DNA from: an uncultured Sphingobacteriales bacterium
GTDB lineage: Bacteria > Bacteroidota > Bacteroidia > Chitinophagales > Chitinophagaceae
DNA length: 6,182 bases
Direction: 5' to 3'
Assembly: GCA_946887085.1 (NCBI GenBank)
Contig: CAMPKG010000201.1
Coordinates: forward strand, 1-6,182
Notes under the pieces: model-generated
The model's input: the letters and a program-made list of their open reading frames with translations, nothing else
Database searches by the model: none
Told to the model about the DNA's origin: nothing
Position numbers and translations under genes: made by a program
Shown here: positions 1 through 6,182 of the stretch, one piece after another
Position numbering within the stretch: the first letter of the stretch is position 1
Layout of the letters: every line of letters begins with the position of its first letter

Positions 1-167
1 CACTTATGAACACTCGAGGATTAATGGAACTGATCATTCTGAACATCGGCTATGATCTCGGTATTCTCTCTCCCCAAATTTTCACGATGATGGTGGTGAT
101 GGCGTTGGTAACTACGTTTATGACCTGCCCTTTATTAGATCTGCTAAGACGCATCTACAAACAATAA
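1..167 (+). CDS. Cation:proton antiporter (Kef/NhaP-like, CPA family), C-terminal fragment
   Basis: Only the 3' end of this gene is inside the window; the reading frame enters at base 3 and stops with TAA at 165-167, giving about 54 residues. The piece contains an N-T-R-G-L-M-E-L stretch followed by L-N-I-G-Y-D-L-G, then a hydrophobic, methionine-rich segment ([15 protein letters not shown]) that looks like the final transmembrane helix, and a short basic tail. From family knowledge this matches the end of the sodium/hydrogen exchanger domain of Kef-type monovalent cation:proton antiporters in the inner membrane, which exchange Na+ or K+ for protons. The protein stops about a dozen residues after the helix, so there is no C-terminal TrkA/RCK or universal-stress domain. 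The ATG at 6 is internal, not a start. The gene runs head-on into the DUF5686 gene with two bases between the stops. Ion specificity cannot be told from this fragment. Confidence 0.82.
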   Translation, partial: LMNTRGLMELIILNIGYDLGILSPQIFTMMVVMALVTTFMTCPLLDLLRRIYKQ

Positions 168-169
168 GA

Positions 170-2719
170 TTACATCTCCTCATCAACAATACCGCCCAGG
201 CTCACAGAGCTGAGTCCCAACAGATTCAGGCCTACCCGTATACCGGTCGACTGGCGATTAAGATGGTCCCATGAATGGACCACATCTACCCTCAGAAAAC
301 GGTATATCTTATATCCAAGATTATCAATACCGGCAAAAGCTTCTGTATAATAATTTTTATCGCTGGCGTAGAAAGTATTTGTACCCATTACAAGATACCA
401 CTTGGCTTGCCTCAACAAGGGTATTTTGTTGCTTAGGAAACCTTTGAGATAGTATTCAAGATGCAATTCTCCATATATGCTCTCTGTATTGCTATACCGG
501 TAATACGGCGCCATCTGGAAACTGCGCAAATATGGAGCAGCAAGCACTATTTCATTGTCGGTCAGATGCATGAGATCGGGCAGGCTCACGTAATTCTTAT
601 TCAGGAATCCGCCAACAGCTACATCGTAAGACATAGTACCGAATAGTTTCAGGCTCATGTCATCCTTCACTGAAAAACGCCATTTATCAAAATCAGATTT
701 GCTGCCAACTATATTTGGTATTCCTTTCTGATAGCTGGCAGTGAATAAAGGCCAATCACTACCCCGCGGCTCTTTATAGTCAGGGTACTGCGTATAAGTA
801 TATCCCGGCCTGTATGAAACCACTGCACCTATAAGTGCAGCATTATGTTCTTCCCATTTTACCCAGCTAAGTTCCGTTGGATAATTTGGTGTCAATGTAT
901 TTTCAGCATCGGGCACCCACGAATAGCTGGTAGTGTTATTTAAGGGAAGGCGCTTCTGGTATCCTGCTTTCACTGCCCATTGAAGTCCGTTGCCATAGGT
1001 CCTATTCACGCTCGCAGCACCGTTCCATCGCTCGTACAGCTTCATATGGTTACGCCCTCCTACCAGCGTCGTTATGGTGTTGAATACAGGAGGAAGCGCG
1101 CTTTGCGGATTATACTGATAGGCATACTTGCCACCCTCAATACCTACTCCCCACGACCTGCCTACCCAATCTTTTTGATATTTGCGGTAATTGAGCCTGC
1201 CCTGAGCATTGAAATGAGTATTACTAAATCCATAGCGGGTATATAAGCTGCCACGCAATGTATTTACGGTATCGGGACTGTAATAAAAATGGAACTTCGG
1301 CGCAACATTCAACCCCTCAACAGTATTGACGTTCACCAGGTTCAGGTTGGCAATTGAATTCGTGCTTACGCCCCATTTTTTTGCTTTGCCTGTATACCGG
1401 ATACCGCCGCTCAATATCCTGCTTATACGAAAGCGGTTGTTACGCCTGCGAATTGAATCCTGCCTGACCGGATCATTGTAAACAGCCATCAGGCTGTCTT
1501 TCACCTTGTAATCTCTCGTTTCGTCATCTTCTAAGGGAATGGGGCGATTTTCCGTCCAAAATGAGGTATCACGTTTGTTCGCGTCTTTTTCATAAATGCT
1601 GGTGATCCTATCGTTGAAGATCGTGTCGGGAATCTTCTCGTTAACTTTTTGCTTATCGTAAACTGTTACAAAATGACCCGAGGCATCTATCCCAAAAAAT
1701 TTGATCGTTGGATATAATATCTGGCTTTTGATTACCCACGTGTCCTTTTTTAGCGGCAAATGTACTTGTTGAAAACGAAGCGTATCAAGAAACTCGAGGT
1801 TGGATTTTTTTGTCGCGATGAGGTCTAAACTATGTATCGCCCAATCATCTTCCACTATATATATTGCGCCCTGCAATAGTGGCTCATGATTTCTCTTGGG
1901 CATCACCTTGATCTTATTGATCGTGTATTTGCCCTCTCTGAATTCTCCTTCATATCTATAATTGTAATAGTGTAGCGCATTGTCACTGATGGGGGAAATG
2001 AAACCACGAGGACTGAATATCTCCCATTGAGCTGCGTTATTTGCGTAAAACGTAATAATTGGGGGCATTTCATCCAGGCCAAACCCATTGGGGTCGCCAC
2101 TTTCCCTTACCGAACGAATAACCGTACGTTCCTTTCCACCGGCTGAGTAATAATCAGCATATTGCTCGCACAAATACAGCACTCCTTTACCACCCGAATC
2201 AAGACCCGCTTCCCTTGAGTCCTTGTCATTCACCTTAACGCCAAACAATTTGTTAGGCAACGCCCTGCTGCGAAACACACCTTTTAAGTAAATCGATGTT
2301 TGAAACGACTGTACCTGCTCTAAATGAAACTGCCTGCGTTTGATGGCTTTTCGGATGATAGCATATGCAGGATCTTCGGCATTAGCTTTCACCACAACAG
2401 TCTTCATTTCTAAAGCCTGGTCGTGCAGCGAAAAATCGTGTGTTATAGTTTCCTCGCCCTTCACAGTAACATTAAACGACGCCTGCCTGAAACCCATGAA
2501 CTGGCACAGAACTTTGTAAGTGCCCGGCTGCAGGTGAAGCTGGTATTGCGCCTCGGCATTAGCAGATGTGCCCATGGTAGTGCCCTGAATAAATACAGTA
2601 GCAAATGGGAGTGGATCTCCTTTAGTATCAGTGATCTTCCCCTTCAACACGCCTGCACTGGAAGCAGGGATGATGGCAATGATCATCAGCAAAACCGCGA
2701 AGTAAAACTTGTTGCTCAT
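170..2719 (-). CDS. DUF5686 family outer-membrane protein with N-terminal carboxypeptidase-regulatory-like domain
   Basis: 849 residues, ATG at 2717-2719, stop TAA at 170-172. Residues 1-22 form a Sec signal peptide: basic N-terminus, hydrophobic core, then P-A-S-S-A before G23. There is no lipobox cysteine. Residues 24 to about 110 match the CarboxypepD_reg-like beta-sandwich common in Bacteroidota surface proteins (GKITDTKGDPLPFATVFIQG, then G-T-x-x-G-T-S-A and a Y-x-L-x-L-x-P-G-x-Y pattern). A D-P-A-Y-A-I-I-R-K-A-I segment (about 116-126) opens the DUF5686 part. The C-terminal ~400 residues alternate aromatic and polar residues, as expected for an outer-membrane beta-barrel. Length is normal for the family. 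The molecular function is unknown; a role in outer-membrane structure or transport is inferred only from architecture. It lies 58 bases downstream of the kinase gene on the same strand and may be co-transcribed. No terminator is visible between its stop and the opposing antiporter gene. Confidence 0.88.
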   Translation of the reverse strand: MSNKFYFAVLLMIIAIIPASSAGVLKGKITDTKGDPLPFATVFIQGTTMGTSANAEAQYQLHLQPGTYKVLCQFMGFRQASFNVTVKGEETITHDFSLHDQALEMKTVVVKANAEDPAYAIIRKAIKRRQFHLEQVQSFQTSIYLKGVFRSRALPNKLFGVKVNDKDSREAGLDSGGKGVLYLCEQYADYYSAGGKERTVIRSVRESGDPNGFGLDEMPPIITFYANNAAQWEIFSPRGFISPISDNALHYYNYRYEGEFREGKYTINKIKVMPKRNHEPLLQGAIYIVEDDWAIHSLDLIATKKSNLEFLDTLRFQQVHLPLKKDTWVIKSQILYPTIKFFGIDASGHFVTVYDKQKVNEKIPDTIFNDRITSIYEKDANKRDTSFWTENRPIPLEDDETRDYKVKDSLMAVYNDPVRQDSIRRRNNRFRISRILSGGIRYTGKAKKWGVSTNSIANLNLVNVNTVEGLNVAPKFHFYYSPDTVNTLRGSLYTRYGFSNTHFNAQGRLNYRKYQKDWVGRSWGVGIEGGKYAYQYNPQSALPPVFNTITTLVGGRNHMKLYERWNGAASVNRTYGNGLQWAVKAGYQKRLPLNNTTSYSWVPDAENTLTPNYPTELSWVKWEEHNAALIGAVVSYRPGYTYTQYPDYKEPRGSDWPLFTASYQKGIPNIVGSKSDFDKWRFSVKDDMSLKLFGTMSYDVAVGGFLNKNYVSLPDLMHLTDNEIVLAAPYLRSFQMAPYYRYSNTESIYGELHLEYYLKGFLSNKIPLLRQAKWYLVMGTNTFYASDKNYYTEAFAGIDNLGYKIYRFLRVDVVHSWDHLNRQSTGIRVGLNLLGLSSVSLGGIVDEEM

Positions 2720-2777
2720 ATAGGGAGTTTGGCAGGTATATTTCTATATCGCGGAGGCAACGGAAAAGTTACAGCCG

Positions 2778-3413
2778 CTAAAAAAGGCCGTGTATCTGGG
2801 CGTCTATCCTGCGGACAACTTCAGCAAAATCCTCATCCTTGTCCGCAAAATTCACATTGTCTACGTCGATCACCAGCAGGGGCCCGTCTTTGTAGGTGTC
2901 TATCCATTTATTGTAGAACTCGTTCAGCCTTTTCAGATAATCCAGGCGAATATTTTCTTCGTATTCCCTGCCTCTCTTTTGTATCTGGTCTACAAGCGCC
3001 GGTATCGAAGCTTTGAGATAAATAAGCAGGTCCGGCGGCTCTATCATCTGCCGCAGCGTACCAAACAGTGATGAATAGTTTTCAAAATCGCGTTTGGTCA
3101 TGAGGCCCATTTCATAAAGGTTGGGCGCAAAGATGAAAGCATCCTCGTAAATAGTACGGTCCTGTATCACGCTCTGCTTACCATTGAGTATCTCCTGCAG
3201 GTTCTTCAGGCGACTGTTAAGGTAGTACTACTTCAGGTTGATGGACCAGCGATGCTTATCCTCGTAAAAATCCACGTGGTAAGGATTGTGTTCGTTATCC
3301 TCAAAATGTGCCAGCCATTTATAATGCTTGGCCAGCTGTGCTGTAAGCGTGGTTTTTCCGGAACCTATATTGCCGGCAACGGCTATGTGTTTAGGAGTCT
3401 TTTTCGCAGGCAT
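2778..3413 (-). pseudogene. Deoxynucleoside kinase gene interrupted by an in-frame amber codon
   Basis: Starts ATG at 3411-3413 and ends TAG at 2778-2780, 211 codons plus stop, but codon 62 is TAG (3228-3230). The two parts, 3413-3228 (61 residues) and the continuation to 2778, are in the same frame with no indel. Read through, the protein has a complete deoxynucleoside kinase (dNK/dGK/dCK family) plan: P-loop G-N-I-G-S-G-K-T-T (14-22), the F-E-D-x-E-H-N-P-Y substrate region (about 37-45), D-R-T-I-Y-E-D (85-91, the DRS/ERS-type motif), a beta strand I-Y-L-K-A-S (131-136) and a K-R-G-R-E-Y-E-E lid (146-153). Such enzymes phosphorylate deoxynucleosides with ATP in the cytosolic salvage pathway. 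The first fragment has the P-loop but no DRT or lid; the second has the reverse, so neither alone should be an active kinase. The second part has a GTG at 3168-3170 that could pass as a start but lies inside the family's conserved region. Either a true nonsense allele or a base error; the specificity (dAdo/dGuo/dCyd) cannot be told. Confidence 0.85.
3228..3230 (-). other. In-frame amber (TAG) codon 62 inside the deoxynucleoside kinase gene
   Basis: On the minus strand the codons run AAG TAG TAC TAC CTT AAC (K-stop-Y-Y-L-N), followed by S-R-L. From memory of the family, homologues usually have an N-L-Q-(hydrophobic)-Y-F-L-N-S-R segment here, so the stop replaces a helical hydrophobic residue. 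TTG (Leu) would be one base away. The stop sits in a 10-bp perfect palindrome, GTAGTACTAC (3222-3231). Confidence 0.85.
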
Positions 3414-3430
3414 AAATACAGATGGTCTCC

Positions 3431-3453
3431 TTATCTTAATGGGTACAAGATAA
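3431..3453. repeat. Inverted repeat in the trpS-kinase intergenic gap
   Basis: TTATCTT (3431-3437) and AAGATAA (3447-3453) are perfect 7-bp reverse complements separated by nine bases. It lies about 18 bases upstream of the kinase ATG. Neither strand has a T-run directly after the stem, so it does not look like a rho-independent terminator. It could form a leader hairpin or be a protein site; it could also be chance in AT-rich DNA. Confidence 0.35.
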
Positions 3454-3492
3454 TGCGCTATTCACTAAAATACCCCGTGGAAGGAACTATTA

Positions 3493-4491
3493 TTAATAAT
3501 AATTTATTCCTATCTTCTTGCGGGCTTCCGCTATGGTTTTCGATGAGCTTTCCCTGGCTTTTTCGGCGCCGTTCTGCAATATCGCCTGTATCTTGCTCTC
3601 GTTAGCTTGCAGATCAGCTGCACGCTCGCGGATGGGCGCCATGAAGCTCACCATATCCTCCGCCAGTTGTTTTTTCATGTCGCCATAGCGGATGGTGCAG
3701 TTGTTGTACATGCTTCGGTAAGTCTCTACCATTTCCGGTTTCGATACCAGGTGCATGAGCTGGAAGATATTCTGGATGTAATCAGGCATTTCGCTGTTGT
3801 GCTCGGTTGGCCCTGCATCGGTCTTTGCCTTCATCACTTTTTTGCGGATGGCATCATCATCATCGGCCAGGTAAAGCGTTGCATTGCCATGCTCACTTTT
3901 ACTCATTTTACCTGTACCGTCGAGGCTGGGTATTTTTATCAGTTCGCTGCTGTAGTTGAAGGGGTAAGGCTCAGGAAACAATTCACCATAGCGGCTGGTG
4001 AAACGCTGTGCGAAATTCCGCGCCATTTCCACGTGCTGCTCCTGGTCTTTACCTACGGGCACTTTCACCGCTTTGTGTATCAGGATGTCTGCCGTCATAA
4101 GCACAGGATAGGTCAGTAAGCCTGCATTCACGTTCTCGGGTTGCATACGCACTTTGTCTTTGAAGGTGGGTACTTTCTCCAGCTCGCCTTTGTAAGCCAG
4201 CATATTCAGCATCAGGTAAAGCTCCGGTATCTCGGGGATGTCGCTTTGCGCGTATAGCGCCACTTTCTCAGGATCGAGGCCGCAGGCTACGTTTTCCGCC
4301 ACTACCCTGTACACATTCTGACGAAGGTCTTTGGGATCGGGGTGCGTGGTGAGGGAATGGTAATCGGCTACGAAAAAATAGCAATTGTATTCATCCTGCA
4401 TTTTTACATAGTTCTGCATGGCGCCGAAGTAGTTACCCAGGTGCAGGTAGCCCGTAGAACGAATGCCGCTGACAACGATCTCTTTACTCAT
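3493..4491 (-). CDS. trpS: Tryptophan--tRNA ligase
   Basis: Class I aminoacyl-tRNA synthetase that charges tRNA-Trp with tryptophan using ATP, in the cytosol. I place the start at ATG 4489-4491 (332 residues), giving M-S-K-E-I-V-V-S-G-I-R; a TTG six codons further up (4509) would add M-Y-L-A-P-V, which is unlike the family. The HIGH-class signature is H-L-G-N (17-20) within a T-G-Y-L-H-L-G-N-Y-F-G-A context. The K-M-S-K-S loop is at 195-199 after L-D-G-T-G. Further family landmarks are the M-T-A-D-I-L segment (Asp about 135, expected tryptophan contact) and P-V-G-K-D-Q-E-Q-H-V-E (about 145-155). Length is normal and all key motifs are intact. Stop is TAA at 3493-3495. It follows the blaR1 terminator, so it probably has its own promoter, and it may be transcribed on into the kinase and DUF5686 genes. 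No T-box-like leader is visible; the upstream gap is under 100 bases. Confidence 0.96.
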   Translation of the reverse strand: MSKEIVVSGIRSTGYLHLGNYFGAMQNYVKMQDEYNCYFFVADYHSLTTHPDPKDLRQNVYRVVAENVACGLDPEKVALYAQSDIPEIPELYLMLNMLAYKGELEKVPTFKDKVRMQPENVNAGLLTYPVLMTADILIHKAVKVPVGKDQEQHVEMARNFAQRFTSRYGELFPEPYPFNYSSELIKIPSLDGTGKMSKSEHGNATLYLADDDDAIRKKVMKAKTDAGPTEHNSEMPDYIQNIFQLMHLVSKPEMVETYRSMYNNCTIRYGDMKKQLAEDMVSFMAPIRERAADLQANESKIQAILQNGAEKARESSSKTIAEARKKIGINYY

Positions 4492-4499
4492 AACGGGCG

Positions 4500-4506
4500 C
4501 AAGATA
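4500..4506 (-). promoter_or_regulatory. Possible -7 promoter element for trpS
   Basis: The minus strand reads TATCTTGC ending a few bases before the trpS ATG, resembling the Bacteroidota -7 element TAnnTTTG with one T missing. No clear TTTG-type -33 element is present at the expected spacing. The same heptamer occurs inside coding DNA (391-397), so the match is weak. If used, it would give a very short 5' leader. Confidence 0.2.
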
Positions 4507-4537
4507 CAAAACGGAGGGCTTTGATAACTGCCATAAA

Positions 4538-4563
4538 TGAAAATCCCCGCCAGTAGCGGGGAT
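4538..4563 (-). terminator. Rho-independent terminator of the blaI-blaR1 unit
   Basis: A perfect 8-bp stem, ATCCCCGC (4543-4550) and GCGGGGAT (4556-4563), encloses a 5-base loop. Read on the minus strand, the GC-rich hairpin is followed by TTTT and then CATTT. It begins 26 bases past the blaR1-like stop codon and precedes trpS, so it separates the two transcription units. On the plus strand there is no T-run, so it works in one direction only. Confidence 0.85.
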
Positions 4564-4589
4564 CGTAGTATACCTTCTGTAATTTCTCG

Positions 4590-5771
4590 CTAAAGTTTAA
4601 ACGATACTGGCAAATACATGTATACCGGCACTTTTTTCCCTCCATTTTCACCTGGTATCCAATTAGGCATATCGTTTACAACCTCTAACGCTGCTTCGGA
4701 CAATGATGGATCGGGTGATTTCACTACCTCTGCCATGGCAACCTCACCGTTTTCAGTGACTACAAACTTTACCATCACCCTACCCTCAATCTTCTTTTCC
4801 ATCGCCTCCTCGGGATATTTTGTATGTTCTATCATATAGGCCATATAATCACCATTGAATTCCGGCATCTTCTCTGCTATCTTCAACGCCTCTGTTTTAG
4901 GTTGCTCATCATTGGTTTGTGCTACTTCCCATTTTTTCTCCTTACAGCTTTGGACACCAACTAACACAATTATTACTAACATAGTTGCCACAGTCGCAAC
5001 ACCGCCCAGTGCGATCTTCGAAAACCTATTGTTGTTTTTTCTTAACATCATTAGTCGACGTTTTATAGGATGATTAATAAATGAATGAGATGTAGGCAAA
5101 GTGCATCGGTTGAAAATGCTGGATACAATCAGCTGACCGTAATCATTTGCATCACCTGCAACACGCTCATCTGCCTGGAACTCGTGCACCTGCATCAACT
5201 CTTTTTTGATCCACACCAGCAGCAGGTTGGGCCAAAAGAATATCTGCAGCATACTAAGCAGCATCACATCGCGGGTGTGATGGAGTTTAATGTGAGCCAG
5301 CTCGTGTTGTATCACGGCTTCGTTACTTTCTTCCGAAGGAAGGAATATATATTTATACCAGCTGCCCGGCCCGTAACCTGAATTGGTGACGATCGTGCAG
5401 CCATCTCCCTGCTGTTGCTCCCCGTTGCGAATAACCTTTCTTATAGTCAGCCATTTATACGCCATCATACCGAGCATCACAAAGCTTACACCTGCATAAA
5501 GTAGCCACACCAGATCTGTTTCTGGAGTGAAAGCAGGCTGGCTGGTAGCCCCAACAACAAACTCCGGCAAACGTGCGCTGATCGCCGTTGCAGTTCGTAT
5601 TTCTTCGCCAACGGCTTCCGGCAATTGAATGAAGGGAATGACTATCGGCAACGTAGCGGCAAGCAAAAGGTAAGCGCGGTTGAAGCTATGCATCGGCCTG
5701 TTGCGCAGGAACAGCACATACAGCAGGCACATAAGGGCAGTATATATTATTACTTGAGCAAGGTAAAGCAT
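4590..5771 (-). CDS. BlaR1-type M56 family metallopeptidase with C-terminal TonB domain
   Basis: Membrane-embedded zinc protease predicted to relay an envelope signal to the BlaI-like repressor encoded just upstream. I chose ATG 5769-5771 (393 residues); a GTG at 5775-5777, overlapping the blaI stop, would add two residues. Hydrophobic segments at about 2-20, 33-51 and 87-106 are N-terminal membrane helices. The zinc motif is H-E-L-A-H (156-160), with the downstream H-E-F-Q-A-D (196-201) supplying the likely third ligand, as in M56 peptidases. A further helix (about 252-273) is followed by S-C-K-E-K-K and a charged linker. Residues about 302-393 match a TonB C-terminal domain: M-P-E-F-N-G-D start, Y-P-E-E-A-M, G-R-V-M-V-K-F-V-V-T-E-N-G and a final P-V-S-F-K-L. 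The penicillin-binding sensor domain of classical BlaR1/MecR1 is absent, so beta-lactam sensing is not supported. Stop TAG at 4590-4592; a terminator follows. Confidence 0.92.
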   Translation of the reverse strand: MLYLAQVIIYTALMCLLYVLFLRNRPMHSFNRAYLLLAATLPIVIPFIQLPEAVGEEIRTATAISARLPEFVVGATSQPAFTPETDLVWLLYAGVSFVMLGMMAYKWLTIRKVIRNGEQQQGDGCTIVTNSGYGPGSWYKYIFLPSEESNEAVIQHELAHIKLHHTRDVMLLSMLQIFFWPNLLLVWIKKELMQVHEFQADERVAGDANDYGQLIVSSIFNRCTLPTSHSFINHPIKRRLMMLRKNNNRFSKIALGGVATVATMLVIIVLVGVQSCKEKKWEVAQTNDEQPKTEALKIAEKMPEFNGDYMAYMIEHTKYPEEAMEKKIEGRVMVKFVVTENGEVAMAEVVKSPDPSLSEAALEVVNDMPNWIPGENGGKKVPVYMYLPVSFKL

Positions 5772-5776
5772 AAACA

Positions 5777-6157
5777 CTATTTTTTGGGTGAAGATTTTTT
5801 GAGTTCGCTGAGCAGGTTCTCTAATTCTTTAACGGAGATGTCTTTCTCTTTCGCAAAAAACGAAAGCATACTGGCAAACGAACCGTCGAAATAACCTTTC
5901 ACAAATTGCTTCATCGAGCGCTTGGTATAATCCTCTTTAGCGACAATGGGAAAATACCGGTTCGATTTCCCCAGCGATTCATGATCGACAAATCCTTTTT
6001 CCTCCAGTATCTTTATGATCGTGCTGACGGTGTTATAATGCGGCTTAGGTTCGGGCATGACATCTACAATGTCTTTGACGAAGGCTTTGCCGAGCTGCCA
6101 TAGCGCCTGCATTATCTGCTCCTCGGCCTTGGTGAGTGTTCTGATATTTGCTGCCAT
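5777..6157 (-). CDS. BlaI/MecI/CopY family transcriptional repressor
   Basis: 126 residues, ATG at 6155-6157, stop TAG at 5777-5779; the length is typical of the family. The N-terminal ~75 residues form a winged helix: L-T-K-A-E-E-Q-I-M-Q-A-L-W (8-20) is the characteristic first helix, and P-H-Y-N-T-V-S-T-I-I-K-I-L-E-E-K-G (38-54) is the recognition helix and turn. The C-terminal part, including G-S-F-A-S-M-L-S-F-F (about 92-101), is the dimerisation region. In staphylococcal BlaI/MecI, proteolysis next to a phenylalanine here relieves repression, and S-F-F lies in the equivalent place (inferred by position only). The gene overlaps or nearly abuts the M56 gene, so the two are probably translationally coupled and form a repressor/protease pair. 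Target genes cannot be told; self-regulation is suggested by the inverted repeat just upstream. Confidence 0.93.
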   Translation of the reverse strand: MAANIRTLTKAEEQIMQALWQLGKAFVKDIVDVMPEPKPHYNTVSTIIKILEEKGFVDHESLGKSNRYFPIVAKEDYTKRSMKQFVKGYFDGSFASMLSFFAKEKDISVKELENLLSELKKSSPKK

Positions 6158-6169
6158 CTTCGAATCTTT

Positions 6170-6180
6170 TAGTGAAACTA
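6170..6180. promoter_or_regulatory. Candidate BlaI operator upstream of the repressor gene
   Basis: TAGT-GAA-ACTA is an inverted repeat of two 4-bp half-sites spaced by three bases, 12 bases upstream of the blaI-like ATG. Family repressors bind short dyads overlapping their own promoters, so autoregulation is plausible. The window ends two bases later, so flanking symmetry and promoter elements cannot be seen. Confidence 0.35.
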
Positions 6181-6182
6181 GT

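Noticed and set aside
2737..2748. TATA-TTTC-TATA dyad upstream of the DUF5686 gene
   Set aside because: Too short and AT-rich to separate from chance, and no matching promoter element with the right spacing.
2423..3016. Plus-strand open frame of 197 codons spanning the start of the DUF5686 gene and the kinase end
   Set aside because: It is antisense to two recognisable genes, its translation has no signal, domain or family likeness, and its composition is that of a shadow frame.
3228..3230. Reassignment of TAG to an amino acid (recoded genetic code or pyrrolysine-like insertion)
   Set aside because: The repressor, the M56/TonB gene and the kinase itself all end at TAG at family-expected C-termini, so TAG acts as a normal stop here. 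Deoxynucleoside kinases are not known to carry pyrrolysine.
3425..3431. Purine-rich AAGGAGA (minus strand) before the kinase start as a Shine-Dalgarno site
   Set aside because: It lies about 12 bases from the ATG, further than usual, and Bacteroidota genes rarely depend on such sites.
3461..3470. TTCACTAAAA, the reverse complement of TTTTAGTGAA found at 6167-6176 by the candidate BlaI operator, upstream of the kinase gene
   Set aside because: Only one half of the dyad is shared; the second half (TAGC instead of ACTA) breaks the symmetry, and a 10-base AT-rich match can be chance.
3607..4119. Plus-strand open frame of 170 codons opposite trpS
   Set aside because: Rich in His, Val and Cys in a manner typical of antisense readings; trpS on the other strand is unambiguous.
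1..6182. Mobile elements, phage genes, CRISPR arrays, tRNA or rRNA genes, defence or toxin-antitoxin modules
   Set aside because: No transposase-like frames, regularly spaced direct repeats, cloverleaf-like segments or toxin/antitoxin-like small genes were seen; nearly all bases belong to the six genes described.

Overview
The window reads as ordinary chromosomal DNA of a Bacteroidota bacterium, most likely from the Chitinophagaceae/Sphingobacteriia side. The basis is family recognition: an outer-membrane DUF5686 protein with an N-terminal carboxypeptidase-regulatory-like domain, a BlaR1-type M56 peptidase fused to a TonB C-terminal domain, a Bacteroidota-style TrpS and deoxynucleoside kinase, and start regions without strong Shine-Dalgarno sequences. 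No mobile element, phage gene, CRISPR array, tRNA or rRNA was seen.

Layout. Only one gene is on the plus strand: the last ~54 codons of a Kef/NhaP-type cation:proton antiporter, ending at 167. Everything else is on the minus strand, read from right to left: blaI-like repressor (6157-5777), blaR1-like M56 peptidase/TonB protein (5771-4590), a rho-independent terminator (about 4538-4563), trpS (4491-3493), a deoxynucleoside kinase gene interrupted by an in-frame TAG (3413-2778), and the large DUF5686 gene (2719-170), which meets the antiporter tail to tail with only two bases between stop codons. No gene-free stretch exceeds about 100 bases. The gaps are 2720-2777, 3414-3492, 4492-4589 and the right edge 6158-6182.

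How they work together. blaI and blaR1 form a compact repressor/membrane-protease signalling pair. They share a junction of a few bases and are closed by their own terminator. A short inverted repeat (TAGT-gaa-ACTA) just upstream of blaI is a candidate autoregulatory operator, but it lies at the very window edge. trpS, the kinase gene and the DUF5686 gene are co-oriented with gaps of 79 and 58 bases and no convincing terminator between them, so they could be co-transcribed. Their functions (tRNA charging, nucleoside salvage, cell envelope) show no shared pathway.

The most notable point is the kinase gene. Reading through one amber codon in the same frame restores a full-length protein with all expected kinase motifs. 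This is best explained as a recent nonsense mutation or a sequencing/assembly error. TAG reassignment is unlikely because three genes here, including this one, end at TAG where their families normally end. I did not find a convincing previously undescribed system in this window.
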